Shown: piece after piece, positions 1 to 29,251 of the stretch
Numbering within the stretch: the stretch's first letter is position 1
Layout of the letters: each line of letters opens with the position of its first letter
Assembly: GCA_012295275.1 (NCBI GenBank)
Contig: CM022676.1
Location: 7,069,719-7,107,218 of the forward strand
Source of the DNA: Chrysomallon squamiferum
Taxonomy: Eukaryota; Mollusca; Gastropoda; Neomphalida; Peltospiridae
Length of the DNA: 37,500 nucleotides
Direction: 5' to 3'
Program-made: the position numbers and the translations under genes
The notes under the pieces: generated by a model
The model's database searches: none
Seen by the model: the letters and a program-made list of their open reading frames with translations, nothing else
What the model was told of the DNA's origin: nothing

Positions 1-29
1 CAGAGAGGTGAGAACAGAAAAGATCAGAA

Positions 30-693
30 CAGGGGTGTGCAAACTGACAGGGAGAAACCATTTGCTTTCACTGTGGGGTTTTAGCAGAGACGAAAAAATG
101 CTTGTTATTTTGATAATGTTAACTAGTGTCACGGTTTTCTGAGAAGTGATGTGTGTCTGCTGTTGTGATAATGTGGAGATGTTGATTTCTATGAAGTGAT
201 GAAATTAAATATTAAATTCTCAGAATGTAAATCAAATTATTAAAATACATTTTAAACTGTTACTTTCAAAACATTAAATGGTTAATCTTTAAAAATATTA
301 ATTTATAACAAAATTATTCTTGATTAAATATAAATTGGTAAAAAGAAAGAAGAGATAAGATATAATAATGAGAAAAGCAATTAAAACAAAAAGCACTGCC
401 CTTCAGTTATATCAATAAATGTTTTTGTTGTTGTTTCAGCTTGAATTATTTAGAAAGAATAAATAATGTGAATATGGTTCAAATAAAATGTAAGAATTGA
501 CCACACTGAGAAAATTTTTAATAGACTTTTTAGTATATATATATACATTTCAATTGTTTTGTTAATTATTACATACACAAACAACAAAAGATGAAAATCA
601 ATCAATAAAGGAAAGAAAGCAAGAGTAATAATAATAAATAGATAAATAAAACAAAGATTATTAAAACCTGTCAGACATTTTTGCACACCCCTG
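30..693. mobile_element. Non-autonomous hAT-like DNA transposon (MITE)
   Basis: The two ends are inverted repeats. The left end reads CAGGGGTGTGCAAA then CTGACAGG (30-51). The right end, read on the minus strand, has the same first 14 bases, then a 5-base insertion AATGT, then the same CTGACAGG (693 back to 667). The flanking octamers gatcagaa (22-29) and gtttagaa (694-701) match at 6 of 8 positions, as expected for an aged 8-bp target duplication. A CAGGGGTGTGCAAA-type terminus and an 8-bp duplication are hallmarks of the hAT superfamily. The interior is AT-rich and codes for nothing recognisable, so movement would depend on a transposase from elsewhere. It lies downstream of the last visible DCAF8 exon, probably inside that gene's final intron. 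Confidence 0.75.
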
Positions 694-841
694 GTTTAGA
701 AGATGATAAACATGAGAAGTAGAAAAGGGGAGGGGTGAAATCAGGGGAGTGGGGAAAAGGTGAGAATTTTGGGGTTGGGTTGTCATATACATGAAGATGA
801 ATGAGGCCACATAAACAATAATATGTAATAAAGCCTTGTGC

Positions 842-903
<62 letters not shown>
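842..903. repeat. (AAT)n microsatellite
   Basis: About 20 uninterrupted AAT units, which read as poly-Tyr or poly-Ile in shadow frames. Not coding. Confidence 0.95.
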
Positions 904-904
<1 letters not shown>

Positions 905-1829
905 GTAACAGTAATAATAGTACAGACACATATTTTTACAGCATATGGGGGGAAAAAAGGAAAATAAAAATAAAAAGACTACATCGTAATACAAAATACA
1001 TAAAAATATTTAAATAGAAATTAAATTATTGAAAATATAAACCAAAATAAAATCTGTCACAAATTATTCTTCAAATATAATTTTAGAAACCAAAGAATGA
1101 TAACAGTTCTACATAACCAAAATTATTTCAAAAACAATTATTTTTATTATTTATTTATTAATTTATGTTTTTTAAATTTTTTGCTGCTCATACCAGTTCT
1201 GGCCAATTTCTTCTCATACCAGTTTGGCCATTTTTTATTTTATTTAATGAACCTTCAAACCAAATGATAATGGAAGCTGTATGTCTATTACCAGTACTGA
1301 TTAATTTTCTGAGCTAAAATAAACTATTTTAAAAACAAAGAAAGACTAAAGCAGGAACACTAATATCTACCCATTAGTTCATCAACAAATTAGCAACTAC
1401 AGATTAAATTTTAGATTCAGTCCATAAGGATTATGTTAATTATACAAACAATTAACGATAATATTAACATCAAATATGTATCATAGATATATTAAAATAA
1501 AACAGACTGCATCTATTATTTTAAAATATATTACACTTTGGATACTAATATCATCTTTATAACTGACAATATAAATAATATTATCAATATAGACTGAATC
1601 GTAAATACACTGAATTAAACTGGACTATATCTGTGAATCTAGGATATGGTGTATATCTGTCTATTTAAATGTGAGTGTGTATACATCTCTCTCTCTCTCT
1701 CTCTTTCTCTCTATTAATATACACACACACAGATAGATAAAGAGATAAACAGACAGACAGACAGACAGACAGACATAGGAAATTATGAAATACATTATAA
1801 AAGAAGTAATATTTGTTTTGGTATCTTAC

Positions 1830-10145
<8,316 letters not shown>

Positions 10146-10244
10146 CTTGCTTCTTTGTTTTTCCTCTATCGTTTCTTTTCTTTTCTTTTCTTTCTTAAAG
10201 CACCTCTGTCCCAGGGCCAAGACAACTGCCTGCTAGACCATGTT
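10146..10244 (-). promoter_or_regulatory. DCAF8 5' UTR part of the first coding exon, with a two-codon uORF
   Basis: On the minus strand a run of T followed by CAG (10247-10245) makes a strong acceptor. The start codon therefore appears to lie in the second exon, and a non-coding first exon lies further right. The segment contains ATG GTC TAG (10241-10233), a minimal upstream ORF. The sequence around the true start, CAAGATGGCCG, resembles a YY1 site. Confidence 0.6.
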
Positions 10245-11506
10245 CTGAAAAAAAAATTCAAATTAAATTAAATTTAAAATTTTAAAATTTCATAAACAAC
10301 TTCCAAAACTTATAGTAATTATTACATTTTTATTATTATGTTGAGAGTTTGTTTAATATGTTCACAAAGCAACTTATCAAAAATTTGTTAGCTATGTTTA
10401 TGTGAACATCTGCTTAGAAATGAATACTAGTTGTTCTTTATTGAAAACTTATTCTCTGAATTCACAGAAAAAAATAAAAAGTTAATCAAAAAGTGCTAAT
10501 CTGGTGTCAGAATATTCTGGAACTGTGCACGGTTATGGAACATTATTTGGCCTTTTTGCATTTTAGGTAAATCTTAAAATATTTATTCATATTTTCAGTC
10601 ATTAACTTACAGCCTTTAAATCAAAGAAATTCAATACTTATTCCATCATTGTTCATTTAAAAGTTAAATTTTAAGACGAAATGATCACCTTGGTCACTAA
10701 TACTTTTTGTTGGATATTTTAGTTTGTTTTAGTTGCTATTTTTTTTCCTCTGAAAATTCCAGTTTTCTTACTTAACTAAAACGTATCTCCACATTTTCAT
10801 GGATATGTTTATTATTGCAGTTTGGTAACATATATTTATTTCTGTTTTGCTAATGTCGGTTATTAATCTGACCGGACATAAGCAAAGAAAAAAAAAAGAA
10901 AAAAAAAGAAAAAATAATGAAAGAAATTAGACAAAATGTTTACATTACTTTTCATTATGAACAACATTATCACAAACTGTTATTGCTTACAGTATCCTAA
11001 CACAACAAAACATAATACTCCCATCTACTGACATAGGTACAGAAGCAAACGCCAAGAAATTGCTTTCATTTCAAGTGCGTTATATACCTTTGAAGAATGA
11101 GATCTATATCCTATTATGTCTTGTTGACTTCAAGCAGAAAATTCAAGGTGTAAAGATTTTAATGAATTCTCATTGGTTAATTTAATATTTAGTTGTTAAA
11201 TAAATGATAGAAGTTTTAGCAAAAATATTAAACGTTTATTTAATTATTGAAGAATTCTTTGAAAAATATTACTAATGCTTAACAGTTTTAATTTGAATCA
11301 ATACCTTGTTGGAAATTATTTAATGTGAGACTGAAATATGGCGACCAAAACAAAGTAGGAAGTTGGTTGATGGCATAATGAAATGTCAAAATAACTGTTT
11401 AATTTTGATATCAGATTATATTATTTATAAAAAAATGACTAGAAGACGACTGTTAAATATCTTGTTTGATTAATATTTCAAAATTATAGCGAGAAAGCCA
11501 CAAAAA
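10245..11506. promoter_or_regulatory. Divergent DCAF8-LIPE spacer (candidate bidirectional promoter)
   Basis: The two start codons are 1361 bp apart and point away from each other. No CpG-rich island or convincing TATA box is visible. A perfect match to the YY1 consensus AANATGGCGNNN lies at 11335-11346 (AATATGGCGACC). A poly-A/AAAAAG run is at 10887-10920. The non-coding first exon of DCAF8 should lie in this interval, but I could not place it. Confidence 0.5.
11338..11473 (+). promoter_or_regulatory. Upstream ORFs before LIPE
   Basis: If transcription starts before 11338, the LIPE leader carries three short ORFs: MATKTK (11338-11358), a two-codon MA (11370-11378), and a 31-codon ORF (11378-11473) ending 33 bp before the main start. 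The leader's extent is unknown: TTATAG at 11484-11489 could be a 5' UTR acceptor that would remove them all. Confidence 0.35.
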
Positions 11507-20046
<8,540 letters not shown>

Positions 20047-20255
20047 TAGAGATTTTAAAACTAAAATATTTTTGAAGTATTTAAAAAATGTTTTTTTTTT
20101 TTTTTTCCCCCTCTTTCTGAATTAATGATAACTGCTCTATTTTTGTAATCAATTTTTATTATTATTATTTATTAATTATTTTTAAATGGATGTAGCAGAA
20201 TTAAAAAAAAAAAAACAATTAAAGAACCGAGCTAACTAGTCAAAAGTAAAAAAAG

Positions 20256-20277
20256 AATAAAGCAAAATTAGAATAAA
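20256..20277 (+). terminator. Candidate proximal polyadenylation signals of LIPE
   Basis: AATAAA at 20256-20261 and 20272-20277, about 210-230 bp after the stop. In such AT-rich DNA the hexamer alone is weak evidence. Confidence 0.35.
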
Positions 20278-20542
20278 TATCAAAAATGTGGTATCTGGAA
20301 GGGAAGCTGAATTTACAGTATTATTTGAGTATCTGTTTCTCTCTCTTTCTGTCAGTCTCTCCACATTTTTGCTGTAACTCAGCCTACCTACCTCTCTTTG
20401 TATGTATATAATTATGTATACATATATATATATATAAGGTTGAGCTTTGTAAAAATTAAAAAGGAAACTTTATTTAAATTTTGATGGATTGTCTTTCAGT
20501 GCTCTCTAAACCACTTACATGTATTATTCATCTGTGTATATA

Positions 20543-20585
<43 letters not shown>

Positions 20586-20875
20586 GTACATCAGTAAGAT
20601 ATTATATAAAGATATTATTTGAAACAAATTTGAAACATTTTTAGGCAGGCCCATTGGTCTATTAAAATGACTGAGTTAATAAAAACTCCAGTATTTCAAT
20701 ATTTTCATTTTAGAACAATTTTTCTTGTTGTTGTTCTTATTAAGCACATAAGCATTTTGTTTAAAACAAAATTAAATAAATATGTTTTATTTGCTCAGTC
20801 AATTTAAATTATTTTATTATCAGCATAATAATAACGTTTTATGTGTCTTTACATATCATAAGTATAGGGTATCAC

Positions 20876-21145
20876 TGTTAAATATTCAAATACTAAGATA
20901 TTTGTTGTTAGATGTTTAAATACTAGGATACTGTTACAGGTTTAAATACTATAATGTTATTGTTACAAATTTAGATACTAGGATAATACAGTTAAAATAG
21001 AAACAGATACAGATATGAATTCTAGGATATCAAAGTTTTAAATTTAAATGCTAATATATGATTGTTACAGATTTAAATAAAACAATATAGTTACGGATTT
21101 AAAGACTAGAATTTCATAGTTTACAGATTTCAATATGAGGCCTTA
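20876..21145. repeat. Degenerate tandem repeat, unit about 30 bp
   Basis: Units of the form TGTTACAGATTTAAATACTAGGAT recur with substitutions, for example near 20930, 20965, 21065, 21090 and 21120. Confidence 0.7.
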
Positions 21146-21542
21146 TGAAAACCAATGTTATTTGTTTTTTGTTTTTGAAACTAAATCATATAGTGTGGTA
21201 CAGAATATCTGGTTGTATCAGAAACAAGATTTTTAATATCAGATTAAAATAATTTTATTTAAGTCATAGTATTTCTTAAATGTGACAGAGTGTGAAGCAA
21301 TGAAATCAAATGAAAATAAAATTTTAAAATTTTAAAATAATTTAATGTCTCCCAGGTAAATTAAGGTGCTGTTTCATAAAGATAATCAAGAGTTTTGTTC
21401 AGTTTATTTCTTTTTATATGACATCAGTGTATTTCTATTGCTGTAACAATGAAATTTTAATTATATTTAAAGTCATATATATATATATATATATATACAT
21501 ATGTGTATACTTTTCTTCTTCTACATTTTTTCTAAATATGGT

Positions 21543-21586
<44 letters not shown>

Positions 21587-23149
21587 TATATATACAGTTT
21601 TTTTTTTTTTTTTTGTTAACTATATGCTAGCTATATTTTCATAAAACAGCCTTAAAAAAAATAATTTGTGTATTTTTTCTATTTATTTTCTGCTACCAGA
21701 TTTTTTTTTTTTTCAATAATTGGTATGCATTTGTCGTCTTCAAATATTTAACCAAAGATAAAAATATATAAATTATATTTTATTAATATTTGTTTAATAT
21801 TTACCAATTTTAAACAAAATATTATTTTGGTTAGTAGCTCACATACATTGTTAAACACACCGACACATACACAAATTTAGAGTATTTTCAGTATTTGCTT
21901 TGTTTTTCATTTTCATGCAATTCTTTTATTTTCTCTTGTTTATTTGATTTTTATGAGAATTCAGACATTTAAATGTTGTGTGGGCTTTTTCTGTCATTTT
22001 GTGTTTATACAAATATTTTTATAAAATATTAAATTCTATCCAATTTTCTGTAATGAACATTCCCATCTTTTGTTTGTCAATTATAAAATTAATATTTTAA
22101 AAAATTAACCATATTAACTATGTGTTTAGATTTTTGTTCTTATTTAATCCCAGCTTTTAAATGTTTTATGTTAATTAGTGCCATATCTCTCTAATCTGAA
22201 GAAAAGGAGGGATCCATTTAAAAAAAAAAGGGTTGATGGAAGAAAGTAGAAAAAACTTATAGGTGCTATTTTCTGTACCACTTTATTTGGTTCGGAAACT
22301 GTAGTGCAATACTGCTATTGAAAATGTTTGTTACGTCTGATAATATTTTTCCATGTGATCTTTTATATATATATATAAATAACAGTAATTTATAATATAT
22401 TGGAAATCACAATTTAATTAAGTAAATAATTGTTAGGAAATAACAAAAATTTGGTAAACATTACAATAAATAAACAAATAAAGTCAAAGTAATAATAATA
22501 ATAATAATAATAATAATGATGATAATTTCAAATAATGACTAATATCATAAACCATTAATATATTTTATTTTATTTAACTACTCTAATGATTTGATATTTG
22601 GATCTCGTAACTTAGTGCTCAACAATATGCAAGGGTAACTAGTGATATTTGTATGTTTTTGGGGGTAATTATGGTAACAAAGAGACATGATCTCTGAATT
22701 CATAAAACATAATATTTTTTTTATTTTTTATTTTCGTTTAAATTAATATATTGTTACAGTAATTGACTTTAGCTTGGAATCAAATATATCCATAAATTAT
22801 TTAGAATGCAGCATTTGTGTATTTTTCTAAATATTTAGATTTTATTGTCAGTTCATGCCTACCTCAGACTTTCAGTTGTCACTGCTGAATTGTCATAGGG
22901 TCAATTCTTTGTAATCCACTTCGTTGTGCTTTTCCCAATCCACCCATAACCAGCTGCCTTAACATCAGCAACCTAGCAAAACTTGAGTGTATTCTATATA
23001 ACTACTTACATTTAGTTTTGTAATTTAATGATTAAAATCAAACGTATTGTTACTTTCTATACCACTAGTTATGTTTTTCATTTTGTATTTTTATTACTGA
23101 ATTTCACAATACATTTTTTTTTTTTCAGTATAAGTAACTTTATATTTAA

Positions 23150-23600
23150 TTTTGTAAGTTTATTATGTGAATTAATGGCATCTTTTTTCTTTCTATACTA
23201 TAATTTTTATTTCTAATTATTTAATCTTATTATGGAAGAGGTGGTATGTCTTTCCATTCAGGGCCAGGAATAATGTTTAATTATACAAGTTTATTATTGG
23301 AATTAATGGCATCTTTTTTCTTTCTGTACTTCTAATTATATATTTAATTCTTTAATTTTATTGTTGGAATGAACGATATATATTTTCTTTCAGGATTGGT
23401 AATTACTTTTGATCTTGTAAGTTTCTTATTGAAATATAATTGGTTTTTTCTTCTTTCAACAAACACTAATTATATTTTATTAAATTATATAATTTTATTA
23501 TGGGAAAAGATGGTATCAGCAATTATGTTTGAATATGTATGTTTATTATTGGAATCAATGATGTGTTTTCTTTCTGTACTGCTAATTTTGTTTTTACTTA
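23150..23600. repeat. Degenerate tandem array, unit about 65-70 bp
   Basis: A core TTTATTATTGGAATTAATGG recurs with divergence near 23158, 23226, 23288, 23354, 23424, 23495 and 23536, followed in most units by TTTTCTTTCTGTACT-like sequence. Confidence 0.75.
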
Positions 23601-23619
23601 CAACTAAGAATTTTTTTTA

Positions 23620-23832
23620 AATTGATTTTGAACTGGTTTGATAAAATAGTGTGATTTAAAATAATATATAAGTATTATACAGCAGTTTATTAACAAGAAT
23701 TTAAAAAAGAATAATAATAAAATGAAAATAGAAAAAAAGAAAGATTTTGAACTCACATGACAACGTAGTCTGATTTCTTTTTTTTTAAATTTGAGTAATA
23801 TACAACAGTATATTAACAAGAATTTAAAAAAA
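23620..23832. repeat. Direct duplication, offset about 120 bp
   Basis: GATTTTGAACT followed by TATTAACAAGAATTTAAAA occurs twice (23622-23710 and 23743-23830). A smaller pair containing CAGAACAAAAATTA follows at 23904-23965. Confidence 0.7.
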
Positions 23833-24683
23833 AAAAAAAATATATTAATACAAAAAGATAAATTAACAAATAAAAATAAAAGATTTATCTTGACACCATG
23901 TTCAGAACAAAAATTAGAATATCACTGAGGACCACACACTAATAACTTATGTTACATTCAGAACAAAAATTATAATGCTGCTTGGGATCAGTAGATTGTG
24001 ATATCAGTATTAGTAACAAGAACTGTTAAATAAAAAAATTGCCGTTACTTTCATTTTGTTTATTTCAAATGCATCTGCAGATTGCCAAATCATCGATATT
24101 AACAAAATGTAAAACTGCCTGTTTCATTTTGGTTGTGAGGGTTTGCTTATTTGAAATATGTTGTAAAACTTACTCATGTATTAATATCCATACCAATAAT
24201 TGTTTGGTTTTGTAATTTTCTTACTGAAATTTATATCGTAGAGTGCTTTTTGCAAATAGTGTTTGTATAAGTAAAAATAATTATGTACTTGTGTAATAAG
24301 GTTCTCCTTTTGTCAAAACAAACATCGATTTAACCAAACAGTCGTTTTCTTATTATTTGTAAAGCTATGTTATGTGCATCTATATTTATATTATTATATT
24401 TGTTATACATGTAAGTTCAGTTTCTGTTCATATTTTGAAAAAATATATATATATGACTATTATTTCTTTGTATAATCAATAACAGGTCTGTAAATTATTT
24501 TATTAACTATAAATATATTTATGTATTTATAAATCTTTCTTGTTTATAATTTTTATGGTGTACTTCTCATTTATTCACTTGTTTTTCTTTTCAGTGTTAT
24601 TTTTGCAGCTAAATACTGAAGTAAATATTTTGCAATATATTTAATTTAAAAAAAAGAGCAAAAATATACTAATTAATTTTGAA

Positions 24684-24725
24684 AATAAATAAAATATCTG
24701 TTATAAAGTGTTTTGTCTTCATGTT
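24684..24725 (+). terminator. Candidate distal polyadenylation signal of LIPE
   Basis: Overlapping AATAAA at 24684 and 24688 followed about 20 bp on by GTGTTTTGTCTTC, a GT-rich downstream element. If used, the LIPE 3' UTR would be about 4.7 kb. Confidence 0.35.
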
Positions 24726-25199
24726 TTTATGTGAAACATTCTTTATTTAATCTATGTCCATTTCATTTTGAAGACAAATATTTTGTCATAAATGGTTTTC
24801 ACACTTTCTTTATTTATTTATTTTATTTTTTATTCTTTTTTAAATTGTTTTTTTACATGTACAACTAACAAAAAAGCTTTCTTAGTATTTTGTTTTATTA
24901 TTATTATTTTTATACAGATATATTGATAGCAACAGTACAATTCATTAATTCAACAGCCAACCATTTGCCATCTCAAGGTAAATTTTCTTTTATTTAACAG
25001 AACAAACATTAAATAATAATAACTGATATTCTGTCATCAGCTATTGAAATCAATCTATTGATAATAATACTCTCAAATGAAATTTACTTGAGCTTTGCAC
25101 TGGAAACAGAGAATCCGTTAATTGCTTCTTTCCATGGACAGGGCTGTACTAACCATAGCTTTTGATACATCAGTCACAGATCACTATTATTATTATTAT

Positions 25200-25408
25200 T
25201 ATTATAGTCGTTGTTGTTGATCTTATTTAAATTCATTTTCATTGCACAATTTGAATTTAAAATCCAGATGAAAAATATTATTTTATTTTATTTTATTTTA
25301 TTTATTTTATTATTATTATTGTTGGTCTTGTTTTTTTTATAAAATTTATTTATTATCATTGCATGCCTTGAATTTAAAATAAATATAGATGAAAAATGTT
25401 ATATTATT

Positions 25409-25443
<35 letters not shown>

Positions 25444-25500
25444 TTATTACTGTTATTAATTTTTTTTTTTGTTTTTTTTTGCCTTAAATCCAAAACAGAT
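25200..25500. repeat. Direct duplication, unit about 115-120 bp
   Basis: GTTGTTG.TCTT, then TCATTGCA, then TTGAATTTAAAAT, AGATGAAAAAT and a (TTTTA)n or (TTTA)n run occur at about 25206-25320 and 25321-25445. A partial third start follows at 25446. Confidence 0.7.
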
Positions 25501-25879
25501 TAAAAATGCTTTTCTGACTGAAGATAAGACCATGGTGTATAGAATTCATTATTTTAATTATTTGCTGCCTTTCATGGACAAGCAAAAATTACTTTTATCA
25601 ATCAGAAATGAAACTAATCTGATTTTATTCTGTGTTTTATTTTTTGGTGGGGAGTGGGAGGTGAAGCAAAAGATGATAATAACATCAACATACTGCATCC
25701 AGCAATCATTTCTTCAGTGCAGTGTTCTCTCACATCAAATTAAATTCAATCAATATCTGCCATCTTGTATTGACTAACACCCCAACATTAACCTTCAAGC
25801 TTTTTCAATTTTTCTAAATCTTCTGCCACTTTAATCAGACCTCTGACCATACATTTTTGACGTCTGCCATTTTGCATTG

Positions 25880-26091
25880 TCACGGCAACAGTCGGTTGTA
25901 TTCGGCCAATAGCTGAGACTTTCTCACAACGTCCCACATTCTTGCTGCATAATGGAACCAGTTTTTCTCAGATAACTGGGTGTGGGTGATGAGGCAGCGA
26001 GGCATAGCAAGAATCTGATTTCTCAGAGATTTCAGAAGACTGGTGAAACTAGGACAGCCTCGGTATTCAGGTAGAAAACTTAGAATTGTGT
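25880..26091 (-). CDS. SMG9: SMG9 coding exon 12 and stop
   Basis: Residues 399-468 (FLPEYRGCPSFTSLLKSLR, SEKNWFHYAARMW, AEYNRLLP) and TGA. Acceptor TTCCAG. Confidence 0.96.
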
Positions 26092-27584
26092 CTGGAAAAT
26101 AAAAATTTATAATAATTTATAAAGAAAAATCTAATGAAAGAAAAAATTTAGATAATAGTATATTATTTAAAATATGAAAAGACAATAAAATAAGTATAAA
26201 AATAAAATGAAATGAAATGATATAAAATAAAAAAATAAAATGAAAAAATAAAATGTAAAAAAAGGAAATTCAAATTTATATTTGTCATCTATTTTCATAT
26301 TATGTTTAGCAAATGCCTTTTTTATATACATGTATTCTTTAAATATGTTTTAGTTACATTTATTTTATTATTACTTTTTGTTTTCTTTCAAAAATGAAAA
26401 TTATAAAATAAGATAATATAAAACTGAAGTGATATAAATTTAATTTTGTCATCCTTTTAAATCTGTAATAAAAAATTCATTAATATGCTTTTTCATTTGG
26501 AAAGTTTTGTTACAATAGTTTTTACCATTGTAATAATGAAATATTATTAAAAAATATTCTTCTTTTTTTATTATAATTATTATCGATACATTATTGAACA
26601 AATCAAATGATAAAAGTCTATGAATATTAATTTCTATTTAAAAAAAATGTTGGTATGTGTGTTTTTAATCAAATTTTAATATAGGGGAATTGCTATGATT
26701 AGATCCCACTAACCTTGGTCTGTCTTGTAATATTCCATGGTAGGTAGACAAAATAGATTAACATCTGAATTAACCATCGCTGGAGTGAGACCTGGAATCA
26801 GTGAACCATGACCAAGTGAAACTGAACCTAAAAATAAATAAATACAGTAGTAATGATGATGATTATGATAATAATGAAAATAACTGTCATGATCATTGTA
26901 ATGACAATGATTTTAGTAATATTAGTGATAATAAAATTTAAAATAACGATAATAATAATAATAAATAAAATAAATAAACAAAAATTGTGTACATTATGTA
27001 TATTGTCCTTTATATTTAAATCTAAATGATGCAAAAATGCTTGTTCAAAAGTAGTAATAATGATAATACCAATAAATAAATAAATAATATTATATATAAA
27101 AATTACAGCAATTTTAATTCAACCCTGCTTTTCCATCCCCTCATGCCATCCCTAATTTGATAAAAAGTATGAACTGACCTCTGTGTTTTAACTTTGATGA
27201 AGCAAAGACTTGTTGGAGAGTTTGTGACATCGTCCTGTACGTTTCAATACTGAAAGATTCCCTTCCAGCCTTGTTCTGTATAAACACTGATTAAAAAGTG
27301 ACAAATAAAGTAAATAATGTAATGTAATAAAACAGTTCAATGCAGTGCATTACAATACAATGCAATACAACACAATACAGTACAGTACAATACAATGCAA
27401 TACAATATATGAAATAAAATAATATAATATAATATAAAATAATATAATATAATATAATATTATTCATATGATGTAATTAAAAGCTGAATAAGCAAATAAA
27501 TAATTAACAAAAAGGAAAATATTCTTAAATCACGTTTAAACAGAAATTTTTCTTTTTTTAAAGAATAAGTATTCTTTCCTATAA

Positions 27585-27631
<47 letters not shown>

Positions 27632-27636
27632 ACAAA

Positions 27637-27671
<35 letters not shown>

Positions 27672-29219
27672 GTAAGTAAATAAGTAACACCACTACATAT
27701 AAATTCAAACTGCCTGTTTGTCAAAACTTGACTATTCTGTGTGAAGAGTGAAAAACGGCCAACTCCAAAAAAAAAGATTTATTATATTTTTAACCACTGA
27801 AACACAGCTACAGGGTGGTAAAGCTACTCACCAATCTGAGGAAAGTAATCTGGAGTCTCATCCTGACATCCAGATCCATCATGATTGGAAGATGGAGTTG
27901 ATGGCTTCAACATCTCAGCATTGAGAATAAATCTGTAAAAATCACATTTATATAAAAAAAATATTTATTGTTTGTTTTATTTTAATTTTATATTTTGTTA
28001 AAGTGCCTTTAATATTATTTTTATTATTTATTATTATTTTATTATTATTACTTATTACTTGTTGTTATTATTATAACTAGTATTATTATTTATTATTGTT
28101 ATTAAGTAGTAGTAGTAATACTATTACTATATTTGTTATTATTAATTGTCATTATTATTAATAGTATTAATAGAGTAGTAGTAATAGTTCATAGCACGTA
28201 CCATGTCATTTGATATCCCAGGAAATACCCAACAGGGCATAATAATACTATAATATGAAATATCGCAAACAGAAATTCTGGTGGACCGATTCTGGAACCT
28301 ATCTCTCCTCAGATAAACATTCTACTACTGAGATATATAATACAAGTATTAAATGTAAAATATTTCAAAGTTTCAAACCTTAAAAAGTTGAGATCTGTAA
28401 ACCAGTCCTCTGTGACCAGTATCACATTACACACTGTCATCAGAAATGTGGCTAGCTGCAGTGACTGAAATAAATAAATAAATAAATAAAATAAAATAAA
28501 ATAAATGATGATGATGTTAATGATAATGATAATGATAATAAAATAATAATAATAATAAGAAGAAGAAGACGACGAACAACAACAACAACAACAACAATAA
28601 TAAACAGCATACAATGATGACTTTATGACAATAATTATAATGATGATTTGTAACTAAAATCAACAAGAATTAATTTTTTTTAAATTAACAAAATATTTCA
28701 CCAAATGGAGATGATGACACTGGTCTTTAATAACATTAGATAGATAATTTAGGTATATAGTATCAGCTTCTTATATATATATATATATATATATATATGT
28801 TCCCTGGTGCTAATAAAAAAAAGAGTAGTTTCCAAAGTGCTAGTACTGGATTTCAACTTTCAAACTAATCTTGCAAACTATAAAATATATAGTGTAATTA
28901 AAGAATATATATTTATTTTCATAATCTACCTGCATTTCTATACAGTTTTCGACAGAGGTGTAATCAGTTGGGTATTTCTTGTCATTGCGAATCATGTCAT
29001 CCATCACAGAAGCTGACATCACTGGCTGAAGAAAAAAAATCAAAATAAAATACATTTTCAAAATACAGGGTATTTTGTAAATAACTGGGAAGGATATGTT
29101 TTAGATATTTCCACTAGAACAAGACCATTTTATATTATTTTTCCATAGAATGAATATTGAAACTGGTATTTTTCAAGGGACTACATAAATACTACTACTA
29201 CTACTAATAATAATAATAA

Positions 29220-29251
<32 letters not shown>

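Larger units (their letters stand above)
1..1829 (-). other. DCAF8 last visible intron / 3' region, no coding exon found
   Basis: The coding exon ending at 1830 is followed by a good donor (GTAAGA), yet vertebrate DCAF8 continues with an acidic, serine-rich tail. I found no exon matching such a tail between 1829 and 1. At the very edge the minus strand runs into a pyrimidine-rich stretch (1-20), so the terminal exon may begin just outside the window. The interval holds the hAT-like element, an (AAT)n run at 842-903, (CT)n at 1686-1712, (CA)n at 1720-1731 and (AGAC)n at 1752-1774. A short direct repeat containing TCATACCAGTT lies near 1187-1245. Confidence 0.6.
20047..25879. other. Convergent LIPE-SMG9 spacer with both 3' UTRs
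   Basis: No protein-coding exon or structural RNA is recognisable. It holds (TA)n at 20547-20582 and 21477-21498, (TTTA)n at 21543-21590, (AAT)n at 22492-22517, and the tandem arrays listed separately. A slightly less AT-rich unique stretch at 22850-22985 has no identified function. Candidate SMG9 polyadenylation hexamers on the minus strand are at 25641-25636 and 25629-25624. Confidence 0.6.

Noticed and set aside
671-994. 107-codon minus-strand frame with a poly-Tyr run
   Set aside because: It is the translation of the (AAT)n microsatellite plus the end of the hAT-like element; no homology.
25469-25777. 102-codon plus-strand frame after the LIPE stop
   Set aside because: No homology or splice context; it is antisense to the SMG9 3' UTR and its start lies in repeat sequence.
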